This document shows positions 36,532 through 48,560 of a DNA stretch of 64,000 bases, in pieces (the stretch's first letter is position 1; each line of letters opens with the position of its first letter). The translations under genes were made by a program, and so were the position numbers. This DNA comes from Thamnaconus septentrionalis. Lineage: Eukaryota; Chordata; Actinopteri; Tetraodontiformes; Monacanthidae. The notes beneath the pieces were generated by a model. It was given only the letters and a program-made list of their open reading frames with translations. It made no database searches and was not told where the DNA came from. The DNA is taken from contig CM020514.1 in assembly GCA_009823395.1 (NCBI GenBank), positions 6,966,466 to 7,030,465 on the forward strand, in the 5' to 3' direction.

Positions 36532-38761
36532 TTATGGCGGTTATGGCGCGGTTCCTGCACACCAGTGATAAGAGGCAAACCTCACTGAGGAGGTCCATGA
36601 GTTTGTCTCTCCAAATGTCTAATAGCCGGCTGATGGCCACAAACATGTTCTTCATCATTCATCAAGGAACGGCTTTCTTTACCTTAAGAGGCATTGACTG
36701 AGCTGCTAACACAAAATAAGTACTAGCACTTTTGCTAGATTAGTGAACACTTGTTCACCATTAACTAAGTTTGGGTGAGGTTAGGGGGTACGGCAAAGGT
36801 TCCTTCAACCTAAAGCAACATTTCTGAGGTTGAGGCAACACTGAGTTAACAGCTGACTTCTGGTAGAATGTGGCCATTCAGAAAAAGGCATTAATTAGTA
36901 GTTTTTAATGCCCAATAAAGAGCCAACATGTCCCTAATTAGCATCCTAATTGGAAGTTAATGATGAATATGTGCTCCTCTATCTAAAGTGTTCCCAAATT
37001 AACATTGAAAAAAAAGAAGGGTCCCTCCAACTTGAAAACAATATTAAAAACAAATGTGCTAAATAATTGTTATCACTCAGGATTATTTAATATTCAGAAA
37101 ATTGTTTTGTAGCTGTTTCATTACCTGTTACCACCAGTAAATCGCACAATTGGTTTAAAAATGTATACCAAAATAAAAATCCTCCTAAGGATATTTGTGG
37201 GATTGTTATACGGGGTGAACGGCCCCTCCTCGGCTCTCGTCACGATGAAGACGTCTTTAGCTGTCGGGGCGATACGACGCAAACACATTTCGACGGCGGC
37301 AGCTTCCAGTTAGCGCAATTAAGCCGCTCGTTTGTAGCAAACTGCCGAACGTTTAGCGCGTCTAAGTGCTTTCATCGCTGAAGGATTATTCAGCGCCATC
37401 CCTGTGAGGTATCGCGGCGCTCGCTCCCGTTTCCGACGCGTTCCGAAACCACACACGCGCGCACACAAACGCGCACGGCCGGATCTGCAAACCTCCAGCT
37501 CGGCTTGATCAAACTGCTCATTTGCAGAACTAATGAGGAAACGAACAAGAACTAAGGAGTCATCTGGTTGTTGCATTTCATCAGAAACTCGCGCATTCTC
37601 TTTCTCCCGCTGTAGGCAATTATATCGCAATTAAAGCAGGGCGTGACCCCCCCCACAACTTTTGAAACCATAAACGTGGCGGTAAGAAAAAGGTAAGGGA
37701 AAAAAAAAAAAATCAGACGTTGTTTTTGCTCCCAGTTGCAAATTTCCTGGCGCAACGCCTGAGTCACGCATCGAGGAGGCCGTAACGAGAAATTGTGTTG
37801 TGGGACCACACGGCAATTAAAACGCGATACAGGATTTTTCTTTCCGCAATTACGTCGAGGTGGATTTAATTACGTGTTTTCGCAGGGCCGTCGCGTCGGG
37901 GGCCGCCCGCCTGTGAAGCCGTGTTCCTCCTTCTTCCCGCTCGCTAATCAGCCGTGTTTGTGACGTCGGCTCATTTGGGAGGAGAGAACTTTGGTCCGCC
38001 GCTACCTTTTCTCGTTGTTGTTGTTCTTTGTTTGATCCGCCAGCGTTTACGGTCTCGAAAGAACAAAAAGCAATTTACGCTTGATGAGCTTTAAACGATA
38101 ACTTAATGATCGGGAACCGCTGACGAGACTCAGTCGGAAGGGGTCTGCGGCCCCCTCCGCCAGAAAGCCCGGACGCCTCGGAATAAAAGGAGACTCCGAG
38201 GAAGCCTCTCCACTTCGGAGAGCGAGCCGGAGAGATTTTGGCCGCTTTGTGCTCTGCTGACAGTTTATAGCGCCGGGGCAGTCCATTTGCCCAGCACTCC
38301 CTTCTCCTTCTGTGCTCTCCATCTCAGCGAGAGCGGCGGGGGCCGCAGGCCCTCGAGCTGAGCGCTGAGAAGTATGCGAGTTACAAATTGGCCCGGCGGT
38401 TACCCGGAGAACTCCGCCGACCACTGCGCCTCTCATGTCCCAGGATGAGAGGAGTGGTAGTGCGGTGCGGTGCCTGAGTCGCTTTGGCGGCGGGTTGACT
38501 TGTTTTCCCGACACTTTTTCGGTTAAAAATGAACAAAGCCCATTTCGCTGTTTTCAAAACGGGATTCCGATTTTAAAGCAAAGATAGTTAGGCTCAATAG
38601 CTTAATGGATGTTCAGTAGGCATAGTTTTGTTCGCATGGTTTGATTGATGAAGGCCTCAGCCCCGCTTGGAGGTAAAATGTCAGAACTTCCGTCACTAGT
38701 AAGTAACAGAGGCCGCAGTAAATCAGACCGTAGCCGTGTTTGCGCAGGCTGCAGGTATGAT

Positions 38762-38840
38762 TTGATTGATTAAACTTTATTAATCCTTGCGGGAAATGAG
38801 TTTGTGTCTGCAGCACAACAACAGACAGAAAACAAACTCT
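38762..38840 (+). repeat. LINE 3'-tail-like fragment (+)
   Basis: 'ttgattgattaaactttatt' then 'aatccttgcgggaaatgag' and 'gcagcacaaca' match the tail found on many teleost LINE copies, followed by the usual A/C-rich sequence. No reverse-transcriptase frame remains. Confidence 0.5.
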
Positions 38841-39027
38841 GAAGTTGAAAAAAACAATAGAAACCTTTAAAAACCTCTGTCGGAGTATTTTAACAGTGAT
38901 AATGCCATGATTAAAGCGCCCACACTGTGCAAACTTCACTTCACTGCCAGTGTTTCTACCACGTGGAATCTGTGTCTCCAGCCTGACACGTTCCTCACAA
39001 AGTTCCTGCTGAAACATCTAGATTTCA

Positions 39028-39116
39028 GCCTTTTGTAATGTCACAAAAGGTGCCGACACCGCCAGCAAGGTCCGAATGTATCAGTTTTAGCAGGAGGCTG
39101 TAAACGCAGGGCTAAG
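39028..39116 (+). repeat. family X repeat, copy 7 (+)
   Basis: Starts 'ttttgtaatgtcacaaaagg', has 'cagttttagcaggaggctgt' and ends 'aaacgcagggctaagc'. An internal deletion has joined the two ends of the family. Confidence 0.65.
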
Positions 39117-39149
39117 CTTTTTTTTTGTCTCTCTGTGTGGCCCTTCTCT

Positions 39150-39241
39150 GTGTGGCGCCGACTGGTCCAGGATGCAAGCCCGCCTTCGCCCCAGGACAGC
39201 TGGGATAGATGACAGACAGATGTGATGGGAAATGGATGGAT
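39150..39241 (+). repeat. L2-type LINE/SINE 3' end (+)
   Basis: 'ggtccaggatgcaagcccgc', 'cttcgccccaggacagctgg' and 'gggaaatggatgga' follow the well-known vertebrate L2-type 3' end ('cagggtg...cccgccttcgccc...agctgggatag...atggatgga'). It abuts a family X copy. Only the tail is present. Confidence 0.75.
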
Positions 39242-40726
39242 TGCATCACTCCGTCGACTCGGTGCCTTTGGTTTTGAGGCTTATTTTTAGTCGCCGTCAA
39301 CAGTCTTGACGCAACCATCTTGGAGGATGGATGTCTGTTTACAGGCGCTAAAAAAAACAGACAATCAAAACAGTCAACCTGACAGCCAAGCAACTTTCAA
39401 GCTGCTATTATAAAACACCTGGGCTGCTTCGGGGATTTTTTTTCCCCCCCTACGCGCAACAACACGCAACCCTGCAACATCAACAACAACAGCGGCAGCA
39501 GATCTTCGCAGCAGACCGTCCGACCCCTTTTTGAGTTGGGAATCAAAAAGGCGCAGAGGAGACGAAAGCTTGGAACATTTTCCCCCGCTGAAGAGTGCGA
39601 TAACGAGCTTTCCGCTCATCTTCCAGATCGGGATAACGATGTGGGGGCCGCTAGCGACGGTGGACTCTTGAAACGGTGACGGATGCATATTAAATAACGA
39701 GCGGGATCGACCTGCACTGAGGCGGCGGTGTCTGTGGTTTTCCTGCGTGGCTCGGCCGCTGATGTCTGCTGACCTGTTTACGTACGCCGCGGTGGCGGAC
39801 TTGTTAGGGGAGCAGCCACTCGTCCTGCTGCGCCGCCGCTGAACTTGGTGGAGGCTCGGAAGAAGGAGATGTGTTCCCCCCTCTGTGTCCCTGAGCTTTA
39901 TTTTTTTTTAGTTTCACTAAGAATACAGTAGGACACAGGTTGGAACAAGATAGAAATGTATTGTCCAATAATGTAGACATTTGTCTTTGATTCACCAAAA
40001 CATAGCCTTTTAAAATAGACAGGAAATAAGGATGACTTGGAAATTGTCATGGAAACGCAGCTACTATGTCAACATTTAAATAATACACTTCCTCAAAGTC
40101 ACTTACTGTTGTTAAATCAAAATGTGTTCAATCAAACACATATGAAGTCATATATACAGTGATGCTGCTTTCTCTGACTATAAAGGGCCTTGATGGGGAA
40201 AAAAGGAGAAAGTGAGGTTTTAGAAGTTCAAGTTCAAGCTGTGGTCACATGATGTGACTTTAGCCAGGTTGTGACCTGATTGTGTGGTTTTCACCGACGT
40301 TGCCAGCGACAAACACTGTCATTGTGTGAAATTCATCAAAGCCTCCCGACTCTCGTGTGTGTTGTTTTTGCATTTTTTTTTCTCAAAATCTAATTTGAGA
40401 CCCTGATCAGCGTCGAGGACACGGTGCTCGCTGGCTCTCATCGGGGGCAGGAGGAAGGCGGCTGCAGTCTATTTAAGACTCATCCCGACACAGGAGGAAA
40501 GAGAAATGATGCATGTTTTTGCACACTAGGATGAATTCGGTGGAATTACAATAAGTGCCGCCTGTCCCGCAGAGGACGAGGCGGGTCCTCCGCATCGGCC
40601 GCTGATCGACAGCGACAGACGCGTCAGCCGTCTGCTGCCGTCTCCGCCCCGCGTCTGTTCCACGCTGGAAACGGCAGGGACGCGGAGGAGCAGCAGCGTG
40701 AGAGCAGCAACGAATTGGATTTCGGT

Positions 40727-40781
40727 GTTGCTGCTGCAGCTGCTACTGCCACTGCTGCTGCCGCTGCTGCTGCTGCTGCTG
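40727..40781. repeat. (CTG)n-rich triplet tract
   Basis: GCTGCTGC units with a few substitutions. Six uninterrupted GCT/CTG units lie near the right end. On the minus strand it reads as CAG/GCA triplets, giving a spurious poly-alanine frame. Confidence 0.9.
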
Positions 40782-40896
40782 GGGTTGCGAGTCGTCCCGT
40801 CCCTTTGTACATCAATACAATGCCTGTTTAAAGTTTTTCAAAGGGAATTGCAAATGAAAGGCTATCTCTGTTAGCCTTCCGGGAATCTGGTCGCGA

Positions 40897-41068
40897 ATGT
40901 CGATTGCCGCTGCGTATAATCACCCCGCGTCCTCCTCGGCAGTAATAGGCCGTAAAAACGTTGAAATGATAGAAGAAATTTGGGACGCTCGAGTCGGAGA
41001 CGTTGAAAGATTCTCTCTGCAAGTTGAGTCGAAGGTGGCGAAGTGGCGGGTGCTGCGGGCGATTGAAG
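40897..41068 (+). other. open frame ending at a good donor, possible exon
   Basis: An ATG frame of mixed composition runs 57 codons into GAAG/GTGAGC (donor at 41069). No signal peptide or domain is recognised. No partner acceptor or downstream exon on this strand was found. It could be a chance frame in a GC-rich block; the frame plus donor is the only argument for it. Confidence 0.15.
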
Positions 41069-41334
41069 GTGAGCCGCCTCGTGTTGTTGTTGTTTTTGTA
41101 TGATCCATGGATGCCTCGGAGGGCCAACTTGCATCTTCACGCAAGAAAGGATTGGATGGATTCGCTTTGAGCAACCTCATGAGTAATGGTGCCACTTCAA
41201 TGAGGCCGCGTCCCATTTCTCACTGTTGAGCTCTTCCCCGATCTTTTGGCTGTTGCGTCGACTGCACAGACCATTCTGAAGGCTGCGTCATCAGAAGTAT
41301 TGCGTGGCACTGGAAGCGCAGTACCAGACCCTTT

Positions 41335-41350
41335 CCATCAGAGGGCGAGG
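41335..41350 (+). promoter_or_regulatory. CTCF-like motif
   Basis: CCATCAGAGGGCGAGG fits the CCA-CAG-GGGCG core of the vertebrate CTCF motif well. It lies about 300 bases before a dispersed repeat. Motif match only. Confidence 0.3.
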
Positions 41351-41629
41351 AAGAGGATCGTTATAAACACCCAGTGACTTGTATGTCTGCAACTTACCTC
41401 TGGTGTGTACGCTAGGTTATGCTATCAAATGCGTGTAAATATCTGGCCACTGAATAGAAGGCCGCTTCGTAATGTTGTCCTCCCACTTGGTAGCAACACC
41501 CGGATCCGGAAGTAGGTTGCAATTCGCCAAAGTGAATTTATTTTAGTAATTTTCTGGATAGTTTGCCGGTGATCCCCAGGCATAGCTTGACAAAATCACA
41601 AACACGGCCATAGTTTCTTGTCGTTTCCA

Positions 41630-41945
41630 TGACAGGTTTTCGCAAACTTAAAGCAATAATTCTAAAATTTCGACAAAGAACAATTGTAAAGAGCGTACAC
41701 CATAATTCTCATACGTGAGACGACCCCGTACGTCACGTCCGGTAACGTGTAAATGTGAAAAAGTGTTTCCATGGCACTTTTGCGATATACCTCGATATCG
41801 ATACGTCTGGAAAACCATCTCATGAGAGCGTAAAAACCTTTTAGCGATATTTGAGGGTTTTTCCGAAGTTTAGTTTTTTCCATTAACAGTTTTTTATTGC
41901 GATATTTAGGTTTTGCGCAATTCTAGAGGTAATGGAAATGGAGCT
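41630..41945 (+). repeat. 'tttaggttttgcgca' repeat, copy 2
   Basis: Same order of blocks as the copy at 30542-31085 ('aaatttcgacaaag', 'gtttccatggcacttttgcg', 'gatacgtctgg', 'atttaggttttgcgcaattc'). This copy has 'gcgatattt' words that the first copy has lost. Confidence 0.6.
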
Positions 41946-42941
41946 TCTTGTCACCACTGTTTACATGTTAAAAGCGTCTATGTAAAAATGAACAGAGCTC
42001 CTGGTTTCAAAAAAGGAAAAAATAATTTTAGTGTTGGCTTGGTCACAGTGTTTGAGATCAAAGATAAATAGACTGTTGTGTTTTTTTGAACGTGGAATTC
42101 TTATTTGGATCACGCCACGTGTAGCATAAACCTACTGGTTTCTCTGGCTTACTGCTGGTGTCTTCACGCTTCCCGGTTATTTGTTGACGTCCCAGGTTGC
42201 TACGCAGCCCCGTTGACATTCCACTGGGGACGCTGAGTTGTCGCTGCGCCAGATGCTCCCACGCTCCCGTGCATAATGCGATATTTTCTGCCACTTGCGA
42301 GGTGCGGAATAATCCACGCGACCGGCAGAAAATTTTCCCAGCTGGGGAATATTTGCATTCGACATATTGTGTTTTCAGCGTGTCACTTAAGGAGAAGCGC
42401 TAAGAGTTTGTGTACGAGCCAACAGAGCAGCTGTAACTTACCGCCGCCCCCCGGCTGTGACGATTTGTCTCGCTGCTGATTGCGTGTCGAGCCGTTACTC
42501 CCACCATGCAGTTCTCTACCGGGGAGGTGTGATGAGTCACAGCGTCCAGTCTGGCTGGACAATGTCCATATAGATTGCTTTTCTTTCCTTTTTTTTCCCC
42601 ATCACTTTCCAAAAACTCTATAAAATCAAACCCCTCGGCAATTCATTCGCCCGTCGTATTTTCTGTCTCTGCCTTCCCTCTACATTTTATCACGGTGCAC
42701 TTTAAAGGTGGAAAATGGCCCAGGCGGATGCAGAATGTGTGAGTGTTGGACAAGTGCTCTGTGCTTGGTGCAGACGGATGCAAAGGGGCCTTTTGAGCCG
42801 CCAGCGTGCCTGGGCGATCGCAAAGGCGGAGATCAGTGACATTGTTTTGGCAAGTGATCTTAAATGTCCGATATTATGAAACGCTGACAACGACTTAGTC
42901 ATCTTGGCACTGTTTTCTAACAAAAACACAGGTCTCTTGAT

Positions 42942-43556
42942 CAGGGGTTCCCAAACGTTTCCACGCCATGGCCACCAAACAGCAGTAGCTTCTGGCTGGG
43001 GACACAAACCAAAAGATAAAGTTCCAAATGTGATGTAAAGAAACATCACACTTTTAGATTTTTGTCTTATTTTTATTTGCTAGAATAAGGATAATACCAA
43101 CAAACATGTTGATAATCATGGCTGTTTTTCTGTATGGCTGCAAAGTCATACTTAATGTATGCTGCCTCATGTTTTCTTAATTTAGTTGGCCAATTCTTAG
43201 GTTTTTTTGCAGCAGTGTCTTCCACATTTTGCTATTTGTCTGTTCCTTCAGTCTCTTGGTCACAAACATGCCCATTTTCCTGTCCATTTTGCACTACCAA
43301 GACTAGTTTGACGAGAAAATCACCTTGATAAATGGGGCAAACTGGCGTGTCACTCACACACTGCCATGAACTATGTTTTTGACTGGCCAGCAGTTATAAG
43401 ATAGATCATATTCAATAATAATGACTTAACAATTATTTAATTATGTTTGATAATAATAATTAAAGACAATTCAATGAAAGACAATTTATTTTTTTTGATC
43501 TTCTCTTCAATTTTCTGCGCCCCCCCTAGCGCCCCCTGGCAGCCCCCCGACTGCTC
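42942..43556 (+). repeat. hAT-like non-autonomous element, right end unclear
   Basis: The left end CAGGGGTTCCCAAACGTTTC is a characteristic hAT-superfamily terminus. The interior includes 'ctgcgccccccctagcgccc' as in related fish elements. I could not find the mirrored right end or an 8-base target duplication, so the copy may be truncated near 43556. There is no transposase frame. Confidence 0.5.
43527..43543 (-). promoter_or_regulatory. strong CTCF-like motif in hAT-derived DNA
   Basis: TAGCGCCCCCTGGCAGC differs at only two places from the reverse complement of the canonical CTCF core. It lies inside or at the edge of the hAT-like repeat. Motif match only. Confidence 0.35.
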
Positions 43557-43671
43557 TAGATTGTCCATTAAGCATAAATCTCCCTAATTTATTTTCACTG
43601 GCTGCGTTTTTTCAGAAAGCCATTTGTTATCTCTACGAAACCCGTCCGACAAAACACGCAAAAAACAAGAT

Positions 43672-43715
43672 TTTTTTCTTTAGCAGGATGCTGTAAACAG
43701 AGGGCTAAATGTGGA
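43672..43715 (+). repeat. family X repeat, copy 8 (+), 3' part
   Basis: 'tttagcaggatgctgtaaac' followed by 'agagggctaaatgtgg'. Only the terminal block is preserved. Confidence 0.6.
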
Positions 43716-45754
43716 CAGCTTTTCTGGGCATCCAAAAAGATTTTTTCGGATAATCATTCTAGCAAAGCTGCTCGACAGGATGAAGATAAATACCTCCGCA
43801 TTGGTATCGTACAAAAACCTTGACTGGTGTCTTCTAGACGAGCTTCGCGTGTCGGAAAAACGCGTGCGACGGCGCCGCTGAACCTGGGAGCCGCGGCGTT
43901 GGAATGGGACCCGGGGAGGTGTATCGTGGTCTTCGTCGTCGTCGTTGTTGCCTCATTAAAAGCCGCTCGTGTTCTCCGCCTTCCCCTCTTTAAATTTCAC
44001 TCGTTCTTGTTCGAATGCTAATTCGACAATTTGCCGCGATCCCGCTCGAATCTCGCAGAGAGCCGCTTGGCATTTGTGTCGATCAGTCATGCGCTCAGAT
44101 CCGACGCTCCCGCGAGTGCCGCCGCGGTGTCAATTAAAGCCGAGGTTTCGCCGCGCTCCACTGCGCTGACTCCTTCTAATGGGGCTCTATGCAAAGAGAG
44201 TATCCATAATAGAATTATTAATAAGGCACATTTTTTTTATTGCGGGTGCTGGGTGCTCAGCCATCATCGCCGCCTCAGCCGTCTGAGAAATAAAACATGA
44301 GGAACAACTTGGCTGGATGGGGACGGGGGGGGGCTGCTGGCCACGAGACTTCATGAAAGTTGCATTAATTTCTCATGAGCTCCGATCACACCTCGCCTGC
44401 TAATGATTAAGGGTGCACGCGGGCGAGGTGCAGCATTTCAGATGCCTCTGCGTCGGGAGGGAGCTGATGGGAGGGGTCTGAAAGGTTTATTAGCGCTATT
44501 CCTTCCACCCGGCGCCACAGAAATAGAACAGGCGTGAGATGAGTGACGCCGGCAAACGCGTAGGAGAGGTCGCACGTTTCTCTCCTGCAATCTGGGGAGG
44601 GGTACAGTGATACCCCCCCCTCTAACCCCACGGAGTACGTGGGGACTGGAACATAAGAGAAAGCCTCTGCTAAAAGTGCCTTCTCGAACTGTTGACGCAA
44701 GTTGCAAAAAGAGTTTTAGGGATCGGCGATGTTGCTCGGTGTCTGGAGAGCTGTTGTGGTTGAGGGAAAGGACGACTGACAGAACGACCGTGGGCCTTTG
44801 TCTCTCGGAGGGCCGCGAAGGGAAATGGGGAAAAGTGCCACCACGGCCGTTGATGGCGTTGTAAAACTTAATGGTCGCCACTTAGCTCGGATCCCGTTGC
44901 ACCAGATGATGCTTTTAAGCACCGGAGGCGCAATCAAAGCGTTTAGACAACAGTCGTTGCGCATTCAGAAAACGCGCGGCTTTTATTCCTTTCGCATAAG
45001 CCACCGCCGCGTCAAAACTAAGTGCAAAAAACTCAAAGTGTCGTTGCCCTGCTCGCAAACTTGCCACCGGCCTTTTGGTTGATGTTTGCCTGTTGGCGAT
45101 GCGCGGAGAATGAAAATAGTGAGCGCGCACGTCATCTTGTGAGGCGCGCAGCCTGTGTTGCCTTGGGCTTTGTGACGTGCGTCGGCCCCCCCCCCTGGTC
45201 GGGGGTGAGCAGTCAGGGCAGTCGGCGGGATTGATTCCAGCCAGGTTCCGGCCAGACGACGGCAGGCTCTGCAGAGGGCTGAGGGCTCGTTTCATTGCCC
45301 CTGCGTCCGTCCACAGGCGCAGCAGCTGCCGCCGCTGCTGCTGCTGATGGGATCACGGGTTGTGGATCACGACTGCGAATAACCCCTGCACACCTCTCCG
45401 CTCTAATTGGAAGGAGGTATCGCCTGCTTCGCGCTTGTGAAGAGTGTGGTATTGGCGGGCCAGCCCGGCGGAGAACAAATCATAGGGCTTGGAGAAGTTT
45501 TTGTCTTGAGGCGGTCATTTTTTTTTTTTACTGTCTTCTGCTGAAAATTTAATGCAGTGATTAGGGCTTTTTGATAATTCAGTACAAGGTATGCAAGGTA
45601 AGGTCAATCTCATTTATAGTCATAACGAAGGGATTACAAATGACTTGTTGAATTTGGGAACTTGGTTTAGGTGTCCCATTTTATACCCGTTTTCTGTTTC
45701 TCATCCTCGACTCTCCTGCATCAAATCCCAGAAAATTAACAATAAGTTTAATAT

Positions 45755-45962
45755 ATTTGATGTAATATTTAGCCCCTTGTTTACAACCTGCTCTTAAAAT
45801 ACTGTTACTCCCTGCTAAAACTGGTACTTATTCCTCCCACATGTTTGGAAGGAAACGTATCCAAAGTGGTCTCAGGGGGCGGTGGCAACACTTGAAAGGT
45901 GGATGTATCATAAACCTGGAAGAGTCATATCAGTTCTCTTTGTGACATCACAGAGGGATGCT
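45755..45962 (-). repeat. family X repeat, copy 9 (-), longest
   Basis: On the plus strand: 'atatttagccccttgtttac', 'cctgctaaaactggtact', 'cccacatgtttggaagg', 'ggtctcagggggcggtggca', then 'ctttgtgacatcacagaggg'. All family blocks are present in order, which defines a unit of about 200-300 bases. Confidence 0.7.
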
Positions 45963-48480
45963 TTGTAGCAGTGTACCTCCGCGAATAGCCACGGAACGAT
46001 GGTGTCGTTCACGCCAGACTTGTAGCGGTGCGCACCTCCGCGGCCGGTTCCCGCCGTGCAGCAATCGTTTGGCGTCTGGTCCGTTTTGTGCGCGAGCCGC
46101 GAGCGAAAAAGCCAACAGGCAATGAACAATTATCGAGCGCTGACGGAACGTGATTGAAAACTTTTGCATCAGTACTTGATCTACGCCGCGACTGCCACGA
46201 TAGTATGACTTAGCGCACGTAATGCTCAACGTCAGGGGCTCAGGATTCATTTGTCGGAGGTCAGTGTCAGAACTTCAGATGTTAGCCAAGGCACATCTGC
46301 TGGATGTTACCTCCATGTCTCCTTGTGTCACGTTGTATCTCAGGAAATAAAACTCTCATTGCACAGCTCTATAGGAGGACGTGATCTTTCGAGTGAGCGC
46401 TGAGCAGACCCATGTCTCCAATTTATTGTTAGTCTGTGTACCGCTCCGCCTCGACAAGCCCTTACTGCGCGTGCAGTAATTGGAATGTGTCCTTGGAGCA
46501 GACAGCGGAGTAGTCCAAACTCCTAGACGTCAAGTGGGGACCTCGCTCCAGGTCCTTCAGGTCTCAGCAGCTCGCATCAGCCTCAACTCGGCCCAGCGAG
46601 GAGAGACGCAGCGTCGAGGAAGACGGGGAGAAGTGGAGATGGCTCTATACCGCTTGATGGATGCCGTTGCAGGAGTGCGGCATAACCTTCAGGTACAGAA
46701 ATAACACCGGATGACTGATAACGTGGCTCTCTGTCTTAGCGGTAATCCGGACCAGGACGGCTGCGTCAGTCGCCTTTTAGTTTGACCTTTTATCCTCTCT
46801 CTATTTCCCCCAAGTCTCAATTCATTTTTTTAGAATGTGTCTGTGTCCTGAACCCCAGCGAAGGACGTTAAAAATGCACCAGCGATGTCAGTTCCGTAAC
46901 CGCACTCGTCCATCTTGCCGCCTCTCCAACAGAGGGTATTTTCAGTTGGTCTTAATTTACGGAGGATTCCATCAGCAGCGATTCCGTTACAAACTGGCGC
47001 AGTGTCCCCAGCTGGCCTAGGACAAGACTACCCCTCTTCCCCACCACTTCATTCACATGCTTCAAATGGTTCAGTTTATTAAATGTTCTTTTTGAGATAT
47101 CATTGTGAATTACTTTTGAATCTCTACAACCAAATATTTGTTCAATGTCCAAATACTTTTTTTTTTTCAGTCGAAAGACTTTTTAATGACAAAGACCACC
47201 CAGCAACGTTTTAAAACCTGTAGTGCATTTTGACTATCCAAACTGTAGTAACGTGGCTAATGTTGCCCCTTTTACCAATTGCAGTCCTTGATAGCACATT
47301 GCTAGTTGCCACAAATCTGATCAGAGGTTTGCCTCCCATCCAAACCCTCTTCATGGGCTCTTGACCTAATTGATTTGTGAAATAAGTGCAAAGTACTTCC
47401 AAGTTAATTAAAAAAAAAAAAAAAAAAGTTACTGGAAAATAACAAGAGCGATCTAACAGTCATTTAAATTTGATGGAATTTCCTGTGTAAGATGTATGAT
47501 CTATAAGCCACTCTATGCAGCCACTCTATACAAATTACACCTGCCTTTTCAATGGCGTGTGTTTCTAATTAGCGCTCCCCCAACGCTCGGTGAAATATCA
47601 CACACATATTGAGGCGTCACGCTAAGCCTTTGGTCATTAGCAATGCATCACATCAGCTGCTGCACACTGATAATTAGCCTCGGAGCAGGTTGCCGCCGCT
47701 TATGCCGCTCGTCATATCAGCCCATGTGCCTGAAGCATGGCTTTCCTTTGGAAGTCCAACGTGGCAGATATGCTCATCAGTTACGGCATCGTAACTCGGC
47801 CCTTCTGCGCACGCTTTTGTTTTGGTGTCGGCTCCAGTTAATTAGAACAGAACATGGCGTTTTCTCCATTTTAGCTAACGCTAACTTTGCTCCTGAGCCA
47901 AATCTTGGTACAACTGCTTCAGCGGAAGGTGTTGCAGAGTTGTGGGACCTTCATACTGTTGCACTGTCACTGCCGCTGAGGTGTGGGTCAGGATTCCTCA
48001 GATAGCCGGTGGCTCCCTTGATGTTTTAGAGTGGAGTGGAGGAAGATTGTCCTGCGACGCTATCAGCTGTTATCGTCCCGGCTGACGTGGCCCTGTTGTG
48101 TCTGCAGCTCATCACGGAGACGTGTTTGATGTATAGAGCTGGCCGGACAACACACAGGGGAAGATCTGAAGCATTCTGGGTAGCGGGGTGGATCTCTGGG
48201 ACCACCATGGGTCAACGGTGTAACTGCAGGAGATTCTCTTGATGCATAACCTGAAAGCCTATAATTATAACTAGAAACCATACTACTATTGTGTTAGTTT
48301 GTATTTGTGAGGCTCAAAAGGCGGCGCTCTACTTAATTTGTCCGTTACTGGTAACCTGAAAATTGCAGTGTGGCACTCACAGTTTATGTATTACTAGTTT
48401 ATGTGTTAGTGGCTGACATGAGATATTTAATGGATAGCTGGTACCTTATTACCAGTTTGCCCTTACAAAACTAAAAGATG

Positions 48481-48560
48481 ATAGATATAGATAAATAGAT
48501 AGATAGATACTTTTCTCATCCCCAGGAAAAAGTTACGCTAATGCATCCCAAACTCATTTA
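48481..48560 (+). repeat. (GATA)n and LINE 3'-tail-like fragment (+)
   Basis: A GATA microsatellite is followed by 'tacttttctcatccccagg' and 'aaaaagttacgc', a degenerate form of the 'gatactttattaatccccagggaaatt' fish LINE tail. Confidence 0.5.

Noticed and set aside
40624..40815. minus-strand poly-alanine frame
   Set aside because: Produced by the CTG/CAG triplet tract.
42702..43049. 115-codon minus-strand frame over the hAT-like left end
   Set aside because: Checked as a possible transposase remnant, but it shows no recognisable transposase motif and the element is of non-autonomous type.
45558..45597. Possible 40-base micro-exon between 'aatgcag' and GCAAG/GTAAGG
   Set aside because: The acceptor has a weak pyrimidine tract and two competing donors lie within 12 bases; too little to support an exon.
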